The notes below the pieces were generated by a model. That model saw only the letters and a list, made by a program, of their open reading frames with translations, had not been told where the DNA came from and searched no databases. A DNA stretch of 64,000 nucleotides from Parvimonas sp. GTDB lineage: Bacteria; Bacillota; Clostridia; Tissierellales; Peptoniphilaceae. The DNA lies in assembly GCA_022770425.1 (NCBI GenBank), contig JALEHY010000040.1:7601-71600 (forward strand), read 5' to 3'. A program made the position numbers and the translations under genes. The stretch's first letter is position 1. Every line of letters starts with the position of its first letter. This document shows, piece by piece, positions 8,548 through 17,083 of the stretch.

Positions 8548-9057
8548 ATGAAGATAGTAATTATGGGATATAGTGGTTCGGGAAAATCCACTTTGGCAAA
8601 ATTTCTTTCGGAAAAATATAATTTAGATGTTTTACATCTTGATACTGTTCAGTTTTTACCAGACTGGGAAATTAGGGAACAAGAGGAGCAGGAAAGTATG
8701 GTTCTTGAATTTTTAAACAGTCATAATTCTTGGATAATTGAGGGAAACTACTCGTCTTTATATTTACAAAGAAGACTTACAGAGTCAGACATTATTATAA
8801 TTATGCAATTTAATAGATTTTCAGCTTTATATAGAGTAATAAAAAGATATTTAAAATATAGAGGAACCAACAGACCTGATATGGCTGTCGGTTGTAACGA
8901 AAAAATAGATTTTGAATTTATTAAGTGGATTTTGTATTATGGTAGAACAAGAAGAAAACACAAATTTTTTCGAAAAATATTTTTAGAAAATATTCAAAAA
9001 ACAAAAATACTAAAAAGTCAGAAACAAATAGATGAGTTTATAAAAACTGTAATTTAA
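8548..9057 (+). CDS. P-loop NTPase, FlaR / adenylate-kinase-like
   Basis: 169 aa with AGGAGG 6 bp before the ATG. The Walker A loop GYSGSGKST is at residues 7-15. LHLDTVQFLPDW (about 30-41) and the WIIEGNYSS segment (about 63-71) match the family annotated 'DNA topology modulation protein FlaR' or AAA-family ATPase. The C-terminal half is rich in Arg/Lys (YRVIKRYLKYRG, YYGRTRRKHKFFRK), as in nucleotide kinases that clamp phosphates. The natural substrate is unknown. It is monocistronic, between its own promoter and a terminator. Confidence 0.75.
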   Translation: MKIVIMGYSGSGKSTLAKFLSEKYNLDVLHLDTVQFLPDWEIREQEEQESMVLEFLNSHNSWIIEGNYSSLYLQRRLTESDIIIIMQFNRFSALYRVIKRYLKYRGTNRPDMAVGCNEKIDFEFIKWILYYGRTRRKHKFFRKIFLENIQKTKILKSQKQIDEFIKTVI

Positions 9058-9104
9058 ACTTTCAAAATAAAAGTATGATATAACTAAAAAATTTTTTTCT
9101 AAAG

Positions 9105-9129
9105 TCTTGATTTTAATTAAGATTTTTTT
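9105..9129 (+). terminator. Weak Rho-independent terminator
   Basis: TCTTGATT and AATTAAGA arms (9105-9122, one G-T wobble, 2-base centre) followed by seven T residues. Confidence 0.55.
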
Positions 9130-9155
9130 AAAAATTTCCGTTTAATATAAACTAT

Positions 9156-9184
9156 TTGCAAAATTTTTTTTCTTTTGGTATAAT
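9156..9184 (+). promoter_or_regulatory. Promoter of the CNNM/HlyC-type transporter gene
   Basis: TTGCAA (9156-9161), 17 bp, TATAAT (9179-9184) with extended TGG, 31 bp before the ATG. Confidence 0.7.
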
Positions 9185-9215
9185 TCTCTAAGAAGTATTT
9201 TTTAGGAGGCGTGTT

Positions 9216-10556
9216 ATGTCAGACAGTGGACCCGAGGTCTATTTTCAGATTTTTATTTTAATTTTATTAACATTGGTTAATGCTTTTTTTGCTGCATCAG
9301 AAATGGCGATAGTTTCTATGGATAAGAAAAAACTTATGACTTTGTCGGAACAAGGAGATAAAAGAGCGATAAAGGTTGTAAATATGTTGCAAGAACCTTC
9401 AAGATTTTTGTCTACTATTCAAGTCGGTATTACTTTTGCGGGATTTTTTACTTCTGCTTCAGCAGCAGTGGGACTTTCTGTTAAATTTGGTAATTTTCTT
9501 GAGTATTTGGCAGTTCCGTTTGCACAAAATACAGCATTTGTTTTAGTTACTGTAATTTTAGCGTTTATAAGTTTGGTTTTTGGAGAGCTTGTTCCAAAGA
9601 GAGTTGCTTTACAAAATGCTGAAAAATTTGCTCTTTTTTCAGTCGGACTTATAAATATGGTTTACAAGTTGATGAAACCTTTTGTGTATTTGTTATCGGC
9701 ATTTACTAACGGAGTTTTGAAACTTTTTGGAATATCTATAACAGGAGTTGAAGAAAAGGTAACGTTGGAAGAAATAAAGTCAATTGTTGAAGTCGGTCAA
9801 GAACAAGGCATTATAAATCCTACTGAAAGACAGATGATAGATGGGATAATAGGTTTTGATGATGTCTTAGCTGAAGAGGTTATGACTGCAAGAACAGAAG
9901 TTTTTATGTTAGATGTTGATAATATTGAAGAAGATTTTGAAACTTTGATGGAAATGAGATATTCACGAATTCCTGTGTATGAAGATGACATAGATAATAT
10001 AATCGGGATTTTATATATAAAGGATTATTTTTTGGAAGCGTATAAAGTTGGTTTTGATAAAGTTGATATCAGAAAGATATTAAGACCTGCATATTTTATA
10101 CCTGAAAGAAAAAATATAAATGATTTGTTCATTGAACTTAAAAATTCAAGAAATCAAATGGCTGTACTGATTGATGAGTATGGCGGTTTTACAGGAATTG
10201 TGACTATGGAAGATTTAATTGAAGAAGTTATGGGTGAAATTGATGATGAATATGATAAAAAAACTCATCCTGCAATTAAAAAATTAGATGACAGACATTT
10301 TGTGGCAACGGGTGCTTGTGAAATTGAAGATGTAAATGAAGTTTGTAAGTTGAAACTTGATGAAAATTCGGAAGATTACGACACGTTGGGAGGAATGTTG
10401 ATGTACCTTTTAGGGTATATTCCAAATGACGGAGAAAAAATTACTATAGAGCATAACGGAGTTATTTATAATATATTGTCAATTCATGAACATAGAGTTA
10501 AAAAGGTTAGAATCACTCTTCCTCTTGAAGAAAAATCTGAGGAAAGTGAAGAATAA
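9216..10556 (+). CDS. Hemolysin C / CorC-type membrane protein (CNNM family)
   Basis: 446 aa with AGGAGG upstream. The N-terminal CNNM (DUF21) domain (about 1-190) has four hydrophobic segments and the motifs ASEMAIVSMDKKKL and FGELVPKRVAL. Two CBS motifs follow (about 210-335), including VMTARTEVFMLDVD, RYSRIPVYEDDIDNIIG, and DEYGGFTGIVTMEDLIEEVMGEI. A CorC_HlyC domain (about 350-435) ends with the acidic tail. Members are implicated in Mg2+ or Na+ transport and Mg2+ resistance; the hemolysin name is historical. It is a single-gene unit with its own promoter and terminator. Confidence 0.9.
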   Translation: MSDSGPEVYFQIFILILLTLVNAFFAASEMAIVSMDKKKLMTLSEQGDKRAIKVVNMLQEPSRFLSTIQVGITFAGFFTSASAAVGLSVKFGNFLEYLAVPFAQNTAFVLVTVILAFISLVFGELVPKRVALQNAEKFALFSVGLINMVYKLMKPFVYLLSAFTNGVLKLFGISITGVEEKVTLEEIKSIVEVGQEQGIINPTERQMIDGIIGFDDVLAEEVMTARTEVFMLDVDNIEEDFETLMEMRYSRIPVYEDDIDNIIGILYIKDYFLEAYKVGFDKVDIRKILRPAYFIPERKNINDLFIELKNSRNQMAVLIDEYGGFTGIVTMEDLIEEVMGEIDDEYDKKTHPAIKKLDDRHFVATGACEIEDVNEVCKLKLDENSEDYDTLGGMLMYLLGYIPNDGEKITIEHNGVIYNILSIHEHRVKKVRITLPLEEKSEESEE

Positions 10557-10600
10557 AAAAATAGAATTTTTTTTAAAATTTTATTTATAATTATGAATTT

Positions 10601-10632
10601 AAAGCAGTAAATTTTTTGTTTACTGCTTTTTG
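10601..10632 (+). terminator. Rho-independent terminator after the CNNM gene
   Basis: AAAGCAGTAAA and TTTACTGCTTT arms (from 10601), 5-6 base T-rich loop, ending in a T-rich tract. Confidence 0.85.
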
Positions 10633-10688
10633 TTTTTCAGTCAAGAACAAGGTTATTGTAATTTATATTTTTTGTAAATGTATAATGT

Positions 10689-10717
10689 TTGAATAAATTT
10701 GTAATTTTTGTTATAAT
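10689..10717 (+). promoter_or_regulatory. Promoter of the asp23-nusB-xseAB gene run
   Basis: TTGAAT (10689-10694), a 17-bp spacer and TATAAT (10712-10717) lie 25 bp upstream of the ATG at 10743. The long co-oriented run starts here. Confidence 0.65.
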
Positions 10718-10742
10718 ACTATTTAATTGGAGGTGTATTTAT

Positions 10743-11081
10743 ATGAATAAAAATAAATTTGAAAATGGAAGTGTTAAAATATCAAATGATATTTTTTATA
10801 TGATTTCAGCTATTGCTACTATGGAAGTTGAAGGAGTTCGTTCTATCGTCGGACTTTCATCTGATTTAGATAGAGTGACTGCAAAAAATTCTAAAAAAGG
10901 GATAGATATTGAATTTTTAGATGACGGTTTAATTATTTCCACTAAGGTTTCTGTTGAATATGGTAAAAAATTTGAGGAACTTGTTAAGAATATACAAGAG
11001 AATATTAAGTTAAAAGTGGAAGTAATGACAAGTATCAAAGTTAACGCTGTTAATGTTTTGATAGAATCTGTTGAGAAGTAG
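10743..11081 (+). CDS. Asp23/Gls24 family envelope stress protein
   Basis: 112 aa from the ATG at 10743. GGAGGTG lies 7 bp upstream, whereas an earlier in-frame TTG at 10689 lies inside the promoter. The fold signature is visible: GSVKISNDIFYMISAIATMEVEGVRSIVG (about 7-35), then a GIDIEFLDDGLIISTKVSVEYG strand pair. In Firmicutes, Asp23-family proteins associate with the inner face of the membrane and are induced by cell-envelope stress. One copy usually precedes nusB (yqhY position in Bacillus), as here, where its product has been linked to fatty-acid synthesis control. Confidence 0.88.
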   Translation: MNKNKFENGSVKISNDIFYMISAIATMEVEGVRSIVGLSSDLDRVTAKNSKKGIDIEFLDDGLIISTKVSVEYGKKFEELVKNIQENIKLKVEVMTSIKVNAVNVLIESVEK

Positions 11082-11086
11082 TTATT

Positions 11087-11497
11087 ATGACAAGAAGTGA
11101 GGCAAGAGAGTGGTGCATGAAGTTGATTTACCAACTTAGTATCCATAATAATTTTAAATGTGATGAGATTGAAAGTTTTATCGAGTATTTTGATTTACCT
11201 TCAAATGAGTTAAAATATATACGAAAAAATTGTAAGTCTGTTATTGATAATATTGACGAAATAGATGAAATTATTAAGTCAAATTTAGACGGTTGTTGGA
11301 ATTATAAGAGAATTGCTAAAATTGATCTTGCAATATTGCGAGTTGCAGTTAATGAAATTTATTACCTTGATGAGATTCCTACAAGCGTTGCTATAAATGA
11401 AGCAATAGAAATTGCAAATAAATATTCAACAGATGCATCATATAAGTTTATAAACGGCATTCTTGGAACAATTGTCAGAAGTAAGGATAAGTTTTAG
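11087..11497 (+). CDS. nusB: Transcription antitermination factor NusB
   Basis: 136 aa, standard length, 5 bp after the asp23-like gene. It begins with the family-typical R-x-E-A-R-E-W (TRSEAREWCMKLIYQ), and the C-terminal helices contain RVAVNEIYYLDEIPTSVAINEAIEIANKYS (about 84-113), the most conserved NusB block. NusB with S10 binds boxA in rRNA leader transcripts and assembles the antitermination complex. Its place upstream of xseA, xseB and ispA matches the conserved Firmicute order. Confidence 0.95.
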   Translation: MTRSEAREWCMKLIYQLSIHNNFKCDEIESFIEYFDLPSNELKYIRKNCKSVIDNIDEIDEIIKSNLDGCWNYKRIAKIDLAILRVAVNEIYYLDEIPTSVAINEAIEIANKYSTDASYKFINGILGTIVRSKDKF

Positions 11498-11506
11498 GAG
11501 GGAAAT

Positions 11507-11848
11507 ATGATTTACTTAATTGTTTTTGTTTGTATAACATTATCTGCAATTGCCATTTCTACCTATTTAATAGGTAGTGAGGAAAAGAAAAAATGGTTTA
11601 TTTATCTTTTGTTCAGTATAATTTGTATAGCTTTGTTTTCAGCATTGAAATACAATGATTTTGAGTTTAATACTAAATTATTTTATTGGAAACAACCGTT
11701 TATGATTTTAACTTATCACAGCACAGTTATTTTGAGCATTATGGCATTCTTAGCCATTCCTAAAAATTTTATTAAGAATTTTAAAGAAAATTTAGTGGCG
11801 ATTGCTTGTGTTTTATCTGTATCAGCTGTCTTAATTTATATCTATTAG
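11507..11848 (+). CDS. Small four-helix membrane protein of unknown function
   Basis: 113 aa with AGGAGGG 5 bp before the ATG, so it is a real gene. Four hydrophobic stretches lie at about 2-22, 31-48, 66-84 and 94-112, with short charged loops (EEKKK at about 25-29, KNFIKNFKEN at about 86-95). I recognise no family motif. It is inserted between nusB and xseA in the co-oriented run and probably co-transcribed with them. Confidence 0.75.
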   Translation: MIYLIVFVCITLSAIAISTYLIGSEEKKKWFIYLLFSIICIALFSALKYNDFEFNTKLFYWKQPFMILTYHSTVILSIMAFLAIPKNFIKNFKENLVAIACVLSVSAVLIYIY

Positions 11849-11870
11849 TTTAGTTTGGGAGATTTTTTGA

Positions 11871-13070
11871 ATGACGACGTTTAAAGTAAAAGAGGTCAGT
11901 AAATATATTTCTAACATTTTAAGGCGAGATGGATTCTTATCAAATATAAGTGTCGAAGGAGAAGTTTCAAACTTTAAAAAATCAGGAGGTCATCTTTATT
12001 TTAGTATAAAAGACGATGAGGCTATGATTAAGTGTGTTGTATTTAAAACAGTTCCTATTGCCAGTACATTGAATTTAAATGACGGTCAAAAAATTGTTGT
12101 TACAGGAACTGTTATGACTTATGAAAAGGGAAGTTATTACCAAATTTTATGTAAGTCTGTAGAGGAAGTAGGAAAGGGAAATTTGTACGAACAATTTTTA
12201 GCACTAAAGGAAAAATTAGCTAAAGAGGGATTGTTCGACACTAAATTTAAAAAAAACATCCCTAAGTTTCCGAAAAATATCGGTGTGGTTACTGCAAGAA
12301 CAGGAGCTGCAATAAGGGATATTTTAAACACTTTAAATCGTAGATATAAAATCGCTAATATTTACTTCTATCCTGCAAAAGTTCAGGGTACCGGTGCAAG
12401 TGAGGAAATTTCTGAAGCTATTAAATGTTTGGATAATATCGAATGTATAGATACTATTATAATAGGAAGAGGCGGAGGTTCTTTTGAGGATTTAAACGCA
12501 TTTAATGATGAAAATCTTATCAGAACTGTTTTTAACTGTAAAAAACCGATAATTTCAGCGGTTGGACATGAAATAGATACTATGTTAACTGATTTTGTTG
12601 CAGACAGACGTGCTGCGACACCGACTGCAGGTGCTGAGATTTCTTCGATCAGTATAGACGAAATTAATGAATTTTTATTACAGTCAAAGAAGAAACTTGA
12701 TAGAGTGATAAGTGAACAGATTTCAGGAGAAACGTTGCAACTTGAGCATTTAAAAAAAGAATTGGAATATTATAATCCAAGTAATAAGATATCAAGTTTG
12801 AGAGAAAATTTAGAGCTTTTGAAAAAAAATTTGGATGATAAAATTTCCGTAATTTTTAATAACAATAAACAATTGTTGGAGTTTAAAAGACAGGCTTTGG
12901 GAATTATTAATCCGGAAAGTGTTTTACAAAGAGGATACAGTATAGTTTATGATGAAAATGGTGAAATTTTAAATAGCGTTGAAAATATTAAAGAAGAAGA
13001 TTCATTAAAAATTAGATTATTTGACGGAACAGTGGTTTCTGAAGTAAGAGAGGTTTCAAATGGCAATTAG
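11871..13070 (+). CDS. xseA: Exodeoxyribonuclease VII large subunit
   Basis: 399 aa. An N-terminal OB-fold (about 5-100) contains VEGEVSNFKKSGGHLYFSIKD. The catalytic domain carries GRGGGSFEDLNAFNDE (about 200-215) and then VGHEIDTMLTDFVADRRAATPTAGAE, the conserved ExoVII signature. A long helical segment follows (about 265-345), and the C terminus has QRGYSIVYDENGEI. With XseB it degrades single-stranded DNA in both directions in the cytosol. The xseB start lies inside its last codons, so the two are translationally coupled. Confidence 0.95.
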   Translation: MTTFKVKEVSKYISNILRRDGFLSNISVEGEVSNFKKSGGHLYFSIKDDEAMIKCVVFKTVPIASTLNLNDGQKIVVTGTVMTYEKGSYYQILCKSVEEVGKGNLYEQFLALKEKLAKEGLFDTKFKKNIPKFPKNIGVVTARTGAAIRDILNTLNRRYKIANIYFYPAKVQGTGASEEISEAIKCLDNIECIDTIIIGRGGGSFEDLNAFNDENLIRTVFNCKKPIISAVGHEIDTMLTDFVADRRAATPTAGAEISSISIDEINEFLLQSKKKLDRVISEQISGETLQLEHLKKELEYYNPSNKISSLRENLELLKKNLDDKISVIFNNNKQLLEFKRQALGIINPESVLQRGYSIVYDENGEILNSVENIKEEDSLKIRLFDGTVVSEVREVSNGN

Positions 13071-13314
13071 TTTAGAAAATTATGATAAAGGAATTGAAGA
13101 ATTAGTTAAAATTGTCAATTCTTTAGAAAAAGAGCAGTTAAGTTTGAAAAAAAGTATAGAGTTATATAAACGAGGAATTATGTTACATAAAGAGCTGTCC
13201 GAAATTTTACAAAAAGAGGAAGGAAAGCTTTTTGTTTACGAAGTTGACTCTTCAAATGAAAAGAAGTTTGTAGAAAAGAAGATAGAAGACGGTCAGGTAA
13301 GTTTAGAGTTATAA
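13060..13314 (+). CDS. xseB: Exodeoxyribonuclease VII small subunit
   Basis: 84 aa, overlapping the end of xseA by 11 bp. The protein is a helical hairpin with the family pattern YDKGIEELVKIVNSLEKEQLSLKKSIELYKRGIML (about 8-42). It binds the helical arm of XseA to form the multi-subunit nuclease. The farnesyl-diphosphate-synthase-like gene begins one base after its stop, so all three are one unit. Confidence 0.93.
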   Translation: MAISLENYDKGIEELVKIVNSLEKEQLSLKKSIELYKRGIMLHKELSEILQKEEGKLFVYEVDSSNEKKFVEKKIEDGQVSLEL

Positions 13315-13315
13315 T

Positions 13316-14164
13316 ATGGGAAAAATAATTAACATAATTGAAGAAGATAAAAAACTCATAGAGAAAAAATTGTCTTTTATGTATAATGATAATTCGGAAT
13401 TTTCAAATATGTGTCGTTATTCTTTTTCCGTTGGAGGAAAAAGGATAAGATCGATTTTGTTTATTGAGGCATTTAAGAGTTATAGACAATTAACTGATAA
13501 TTGTATTGACTTTGCAGTTGCTTTGGAGCTTATCCATAATTATTCTTTAGTTCACGATGATTTGCCTGAAATGGACAATGATATGTATAGAAGAGGTGAG
13601 TTGTCTGTTTATGGAAAGTATGGACATGCAAATGCTGTTCTTGTAGGAGATGAGCTTTTAAATGATGCAAGTTTATTGCTTTTTAAGGCAACTAAAAATT
13701 ATGATTCATTGTTTGAGTTAAAAAATGCTTTGGAGGTTTCGGAGTTGATTTTTAATTTAAGTGGTTTGAATGGGATGATTTTAGGTCAATTTTTAGATTT
13801 AAAAAATGATGTCAAAAATTTAGAGCAACTTAGAGAGATAAATAATTTAAAAACCGGAGCATTGTTTAAGGCTGCGATTGTGGGGGGAGCAAAACTTGCC
13901 GGAGCATCAAATGATGATTTGCTTTGTTTTGAAAACTATGCTTTAAGTTTGGGATTAGCTTTTCAGCTCAAGGACGATTTAATGGATTTTAGTGAAGATT
14001 TAAATTTGAATAAATTTACTTTTGCAACAGAATTGGGAAGAGAAAAAGTTTTCAAAAAAATTGAAGAACTTAACAGTTTTGCAATTTGTGAAATTTCTAA
14101 AATTTCAGGTAAAAAAGATTTTTTTGTTGATTTTGTGGATTTTCTCTCAAAGAGGATAAATTAG
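13316..14164 (+). CDS. ispA: Polyprenyl (farnesyl/geranylgeranyl-type) diphosphate synthase
   Basis: 282 aa. The first Asp-rich motif DDLPEMD is at about 81-87, followed by RRGELSVYGKYG. The second Asp-rich motif DDLMD sits in QLKDDLMDF (about 221-229). KTGALF before the second region is also typical. The enzyme condenses isopentenyl diphosphate with an allylic diphosphate to make short-chain prenyl diphosphates for undecaprenyl carrier synthesis. The usual next gene dxs is absent; tlyA follows directly, so isoprenoid precursors must come from elsewhere in the genome. The exact chain length is inferred only. Confidence 0.88.
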   Translation: MGKIINIIEEDKKLIEKKLSFMYNDNSEFSNMCRYSFSVGGKRIRSILFIEAFKSYRQLTDNCIDFAVALELIHNYSLVHDDLPEMDNDMYRRGELSVYGKYGHANAVLVGDELLNDASLLLFKATKNYDSLFELKNALEVSELIFNLSGLNGMILGQFLDLKNDVKNLEQLREINNLKTGALFKAAIVGGAKLAGASNDDLLCFENYALSLGLAFQLKDDLMDFSEDLNLNKFTFATELGREKVFKKIEELNSFAICEISKISGKKDFFVDFVDFLSKRIN

Positions 14165-14895
14165 TGGAAAGAGCAGATATTTGTATTTCAAAAATGGGAT
14201 TTGCTAAATCCAGAACACAGGCAAAAAATATAATTCTTGAAAAGAGAGCTTTTTACAATGGAAAACTCATAACAAAGTCCTCTATGTTGGTTGATGAAAG
14301 AGGCGTTTTTGTTGAAGTAAGTGAAAATGACAGATATGTAAGTCGTGGAGCATTAAAACTCTTATCTGCAATAAATTCTTTCAAGATTGATATTTCAGAT
14401 ATGGTTTGTATGGATATAGGAGCGTCTACCGGAGGGTTTACACAGGTTATGCTTGAAAATAATGCAAAATTAGTTTATGCCGTAGATGTAGGAACCTCAC
14501 AGTTAGATGCAAGTTTGCTTATGAATGATAGAGTTAAAAGTTTAGAAAATACTAACTTTAGATATTTAGAATTTGATAAAATAGGAGAAAAAATGGATTT
14601 TGTTTCCATTGATGTTTCATTTATTTCCTTAAATTATATATTTATGAATTTGACTAAGTTTTTAACTAAAGACAGCATTGTAGTTGCACTTATAAAGCCT
14701 CAATTTGAGTGCGGTCCGGATGGACTTAATAAAAATGGAATAGTAAAATCGGAAAAAGTAATTGAAAAAGTTGTTGAAAACGTAAAGTTGTATGCAGAAA
14801 ATAATAAACTTGAAGTTATTTCGATTATAGAGTCTCCAATTTTGGGGGGAGACGGAAATAAAGAATTGCTTGCTTTGATAAAAGCAAGATGTTAA
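14164..14895 (+). CDS. tlyA: TlyA family rRNA 2'-O-methyltransferase
   Basis: 243 aa. It starts with GTG overlapping the preceding stop (TAGTG). An N-terminal S4 RNA-binding domain (about 1-60) begins ERADICISKMGFAKSRTQAKNII. The FtsJ-type SAM domain contains MDIGASTGGFTQVML (about 82-96), VDVGTSQLD, and IKPQFECGP. TlyA proteins methylate cytidine 2'-O positions in 16S/23S rRNA, which makes ribosomes sensitive to capreomycin-type drugs. Hemolysin labels for this family are misleading. argR follows, as in Bacillus. Confidence 0.92.
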   Translation: MERADICISKMGFAKSRTQAKNIILEKRAFYNGKLITKSSMLVDERGVFVEVSENDRYVSRGALKLLSAINSFKIDISDMVCMDIGASTGGFTQVMLENNAKLVYAVDVGTSQLDASLLMNDRVKSLENTNFRYLEFDKIGEKMDFVSIDVSFISLNYIFMNLTKFLTKDSIVVALIKPQFECGPDGLNKNGIVKSEKVIEKVVENVKLYAENNKLEVISIIESPILGGDGNKELLALIKARC

Positions 14896-14904
14896 GGAGT
14901 GTTT

Positions 14905-15357
14905 ATGAAAAAGTACACAAGACAAAGAATTATTTTAGATTTGATTGAAAATAATGAGATAAGGACTCAAGAGGATTTATCCGAATATTTAATTACAAGA
15001 GGAGTTAAGGCTACTCAAGCCACTATTTCGAGAGATATTAAAGAACTTAAAATTTCTAAGGTACAAACTCGCAACGGAGAGTATAAATATTCTGTTGTAG
15101 ATACAATAAATGACAGTTTGAGTGAAAGATTAAGTAAAATCTGTAAGTTAGCGACATTATCTGTTAAACATAATGACGATATGATATTGATTAAAACCAT
15201 TTCTCATACTGCAAGTATTTGTGGAACATATATTGAAAATTCCAAGATAAAAGGTGTAAGTGGAATTGTTACAGGAAATGATACTATTTTTATTGCGGTT
15301 GAAGATAAACAAGAATTAGATAGAATACTTGAGGAAATAAAAAAACTTATAAGGTAG
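14905..15357 (+). CDS. argR: Arginine repressor ArgR
   Basis: 150 aa from the ATG at 14905, placed 5 bp after AAGGAG (14894-14899); a GTG at 14899 overlaps that site. The N-terminal winged helix has TRQRIILDLIENNEIRTQEDLSEYL and the recognition-helix block ATQATISRDIKEL (about 39-51). The C-terminal hexamerisation domain has GIVTGNDTIFIAVED, where arginine binds in the family. The gene sits between tlyA and recN, the conserved Firmicute location. No arginine biosynthesis gene is in the window. Confidence 0.93.
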   Translation: MKKYTRQRIILDLIENNEIRTQEDLSEYLITRGVKATQATISRDIKELKISKVQTRNGEYKYSVVDTINDSLSERLSKICKLATLSVKHNDDMILIKTISHTASICGTYIENSKIKGVSGIVTGNDTIFIAVEDKQELDRILEEIKKLIR

Positions 15358-15364
15358 GGACAAA

Positions 15365-17083
15365 ATGTTATCTGAATTGTTCATTAAAAATTTTGCAATT
15401 ATTGATGAAGTCAGGATTTATTTTAATGACGGATTAAATATTTTAACAGGAGAAACAGGTGCAGGTAAGTCAATAATTATAAATGCAATTTCATTGTTAT
15501 GTGGGGGACGTTCTAATACGTCCTTTGTTGGGAAAAGAGGAGATTTTTCTTTTGTTGAAGGTGTGTTTTTTCTTTCCGATTATGAGTATGAATTTATATC
15601 CGATAAGTTAGACAGATTGAATTTGGATATTTTAATTGATGATAAATTGTTGTCGGTTTCAAGAACTGTTTACAAAAACGGTCGTTCTGTTTCCAAACTC
15701 AATAATGTAGTTGTTAATAATTCACACTTAGCTGAGATTATGGTAGGAATTTTAAATATTTGTGGACAGCATGACAGTTATACTCTATTTAATCGTACTA
15801 ACTTTATTGACGTATTAGACAGTTTTTGTGATGATAAATTTAATGAAAAGTTACAAAAAGTAGGATTTATTTATGGCGAGATAAAGAAGAAAACTTTGTA
15901 TCTCAAAAAACTTAAAGACAAGGTTGAAAATTTTGATGACGACATCTTGGAATTAAAAGACGAGCTTGAGATGCTAAATAGTTTAAATCTTGATGATTTA
16001 GATGATCTGTCACTTGAATCTGAAATTGAAAGATATTCAAACAGTAAAGATATAATATCTCATTGTTATTCTGTAATGGAATTATTTGATAGTGAAAATT
16101 CAGATATCACTTTGTTTTCAATGCTAAATGAAATTAATAGACACTTATTCGAAATAGAGAATGACGATAAGAGTTTTAATTGCAGTGAAAGTTTTGAAAA
16201 TACAATTTTTGATTTAAAAGATGTTTACTCAAAAATTAAAAATTATTATGAAAGTATGTATATTGATGAAGAGAGTTTGTTGATTCTACAAGAAAAATAT
16301 AACCTTCTAAATGATTTAAAAAGAAAATATAAAACTGATAAAAAAGGTCTTATTGACTTAAAGAATAATTTAGAAGAGGAAATTTTTTTGCTTGAAGATT
16401 CTAAAAATATTTTATATTCAGAAAGTCAAAACTTAAAACAATTAAAATCAGAATATGTTGAACTTTCCAACAATATTTCTTCTTTAAGGAAAAAAACGGC
16501 AAATTCTTTTGAAAAAATGATAGAAAAAGAACTTAAAGATTTAGATTTGAAAAATGCAATCTTTAGCGTAGATATAATTTCCACAAACAAAATAACAAGC
16601 ACAGGTTTTGATGAAGTCAAATTTTTGATTTCAACAAATAAGGGGGAAGAACTTAAAGAAATTTCAAAAGTTGCCTCAGGTGGAGAAATGAGCAGAATTA
16701 TGTTGGGATTTAAAAAAGTTCTTTCAGACAGAGATAAAATTTCTACACTTGTTTTTGATGAGATAGATGCGGGTATCAGTGGTATTACCGCACAAATAGT
16801 CGGAGAAAAACTTGTTGATATTTCAAAAAATCATCAACTTATTGTAATTTCACATTTGCCACAAATTTCAGTTTTATCAGATACTCATTTTGTCATAAGT
16901 AAAGAAACTTTTGGAAATGATACTTTGACTAAAGTAACAAAGGCTGATGATGAAGAAAAAATTATGGAAATTTCAAGGCTTATTGGCGGAGCTAATATTA
17001 ATGAATTGACTAAAAATCAGTCAAAAGAGATGATAAAAATAGCAGATGATAAGAAGGTTGAGATTAGATGTATAAAAAAATAA
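15365..17083 (+). CDS. recN: DNA repair protein RecN
   Basis: 572 aa, 7 bp after argR. Walker A is GETGAGKSIIINAIS (about 29-43). Two coiled-coil arms lie at about 160-215 and 300-390. The C-terminal half has the ABC signature VASGGEMSRIMLGFK (about 437-451), Walker B FDEIDAGISG, and the ISHLPQIS switch. RecN is an SMC-like ATPase that gathers broken DNA ends during recombinational repair. Its 3' end overlaps the next gene by 16 bp. Confidence 0.95.
   Translation: MLSELFIKNFAIIDEVRIYFNDGLNILTGETGAGKSIIINAISLLCGGRSNTSFVGKRGDFSFVEGVFFLSDYEYEFISDKLDRLNLDILIDDKLLSVSRTVYKNGRSVSKLNNVVVNNSHLAEIMVGILNICGQHDSYTLFNRTNFIDVLDSFCDDKFNEKLQKVGFIYGEIKKKTLYLKKLKDKVENFDDDILELKDELEMLNSLNLDDLDDLSLESEIERYSNSKDIISHCYSVMELFDSENSDITLFSMLNEINRHLFEIENDDKSFNCSESFENTIFDLKDVYSKIKNYYESMYIDEESLLILQEKYNLLNDLKRKYKTDKKGLIDLKNNLEEEIFLLEDSKNILYSESQNLKQLKSEYVELSNNISSLRKKTANSFEKMIEKELKDLDLKNAIFSVDIISTNKITSTGFDEVKFLISTNKGEELKEISKVASGGEMSRIMLGFKKVLSDRDKISTLVFDEIDAGISGITAQIVGEKLVDISKNHQLIVISHLPQISVLSDTHFVISKETFGNDTLTKVTKADDEEKIMEISRLIGGANINELTKNQSKEMIKIADDKKVEIRCIKK

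Noticed and set aside
10796..11146. 116-codon minus-strand open frame over the asp23-like and nusB genes
   Set aside because: It is the shadow of two well-supported plus-strand genes; no ribosome site and no family pattern.
14165..14895. TlyA as a hemolysin virulence factor
   Set aside because: S4 plus FtsJ domains with SAM motifs indicate an rRNA methyltransferase; the hemolysin label is historical.
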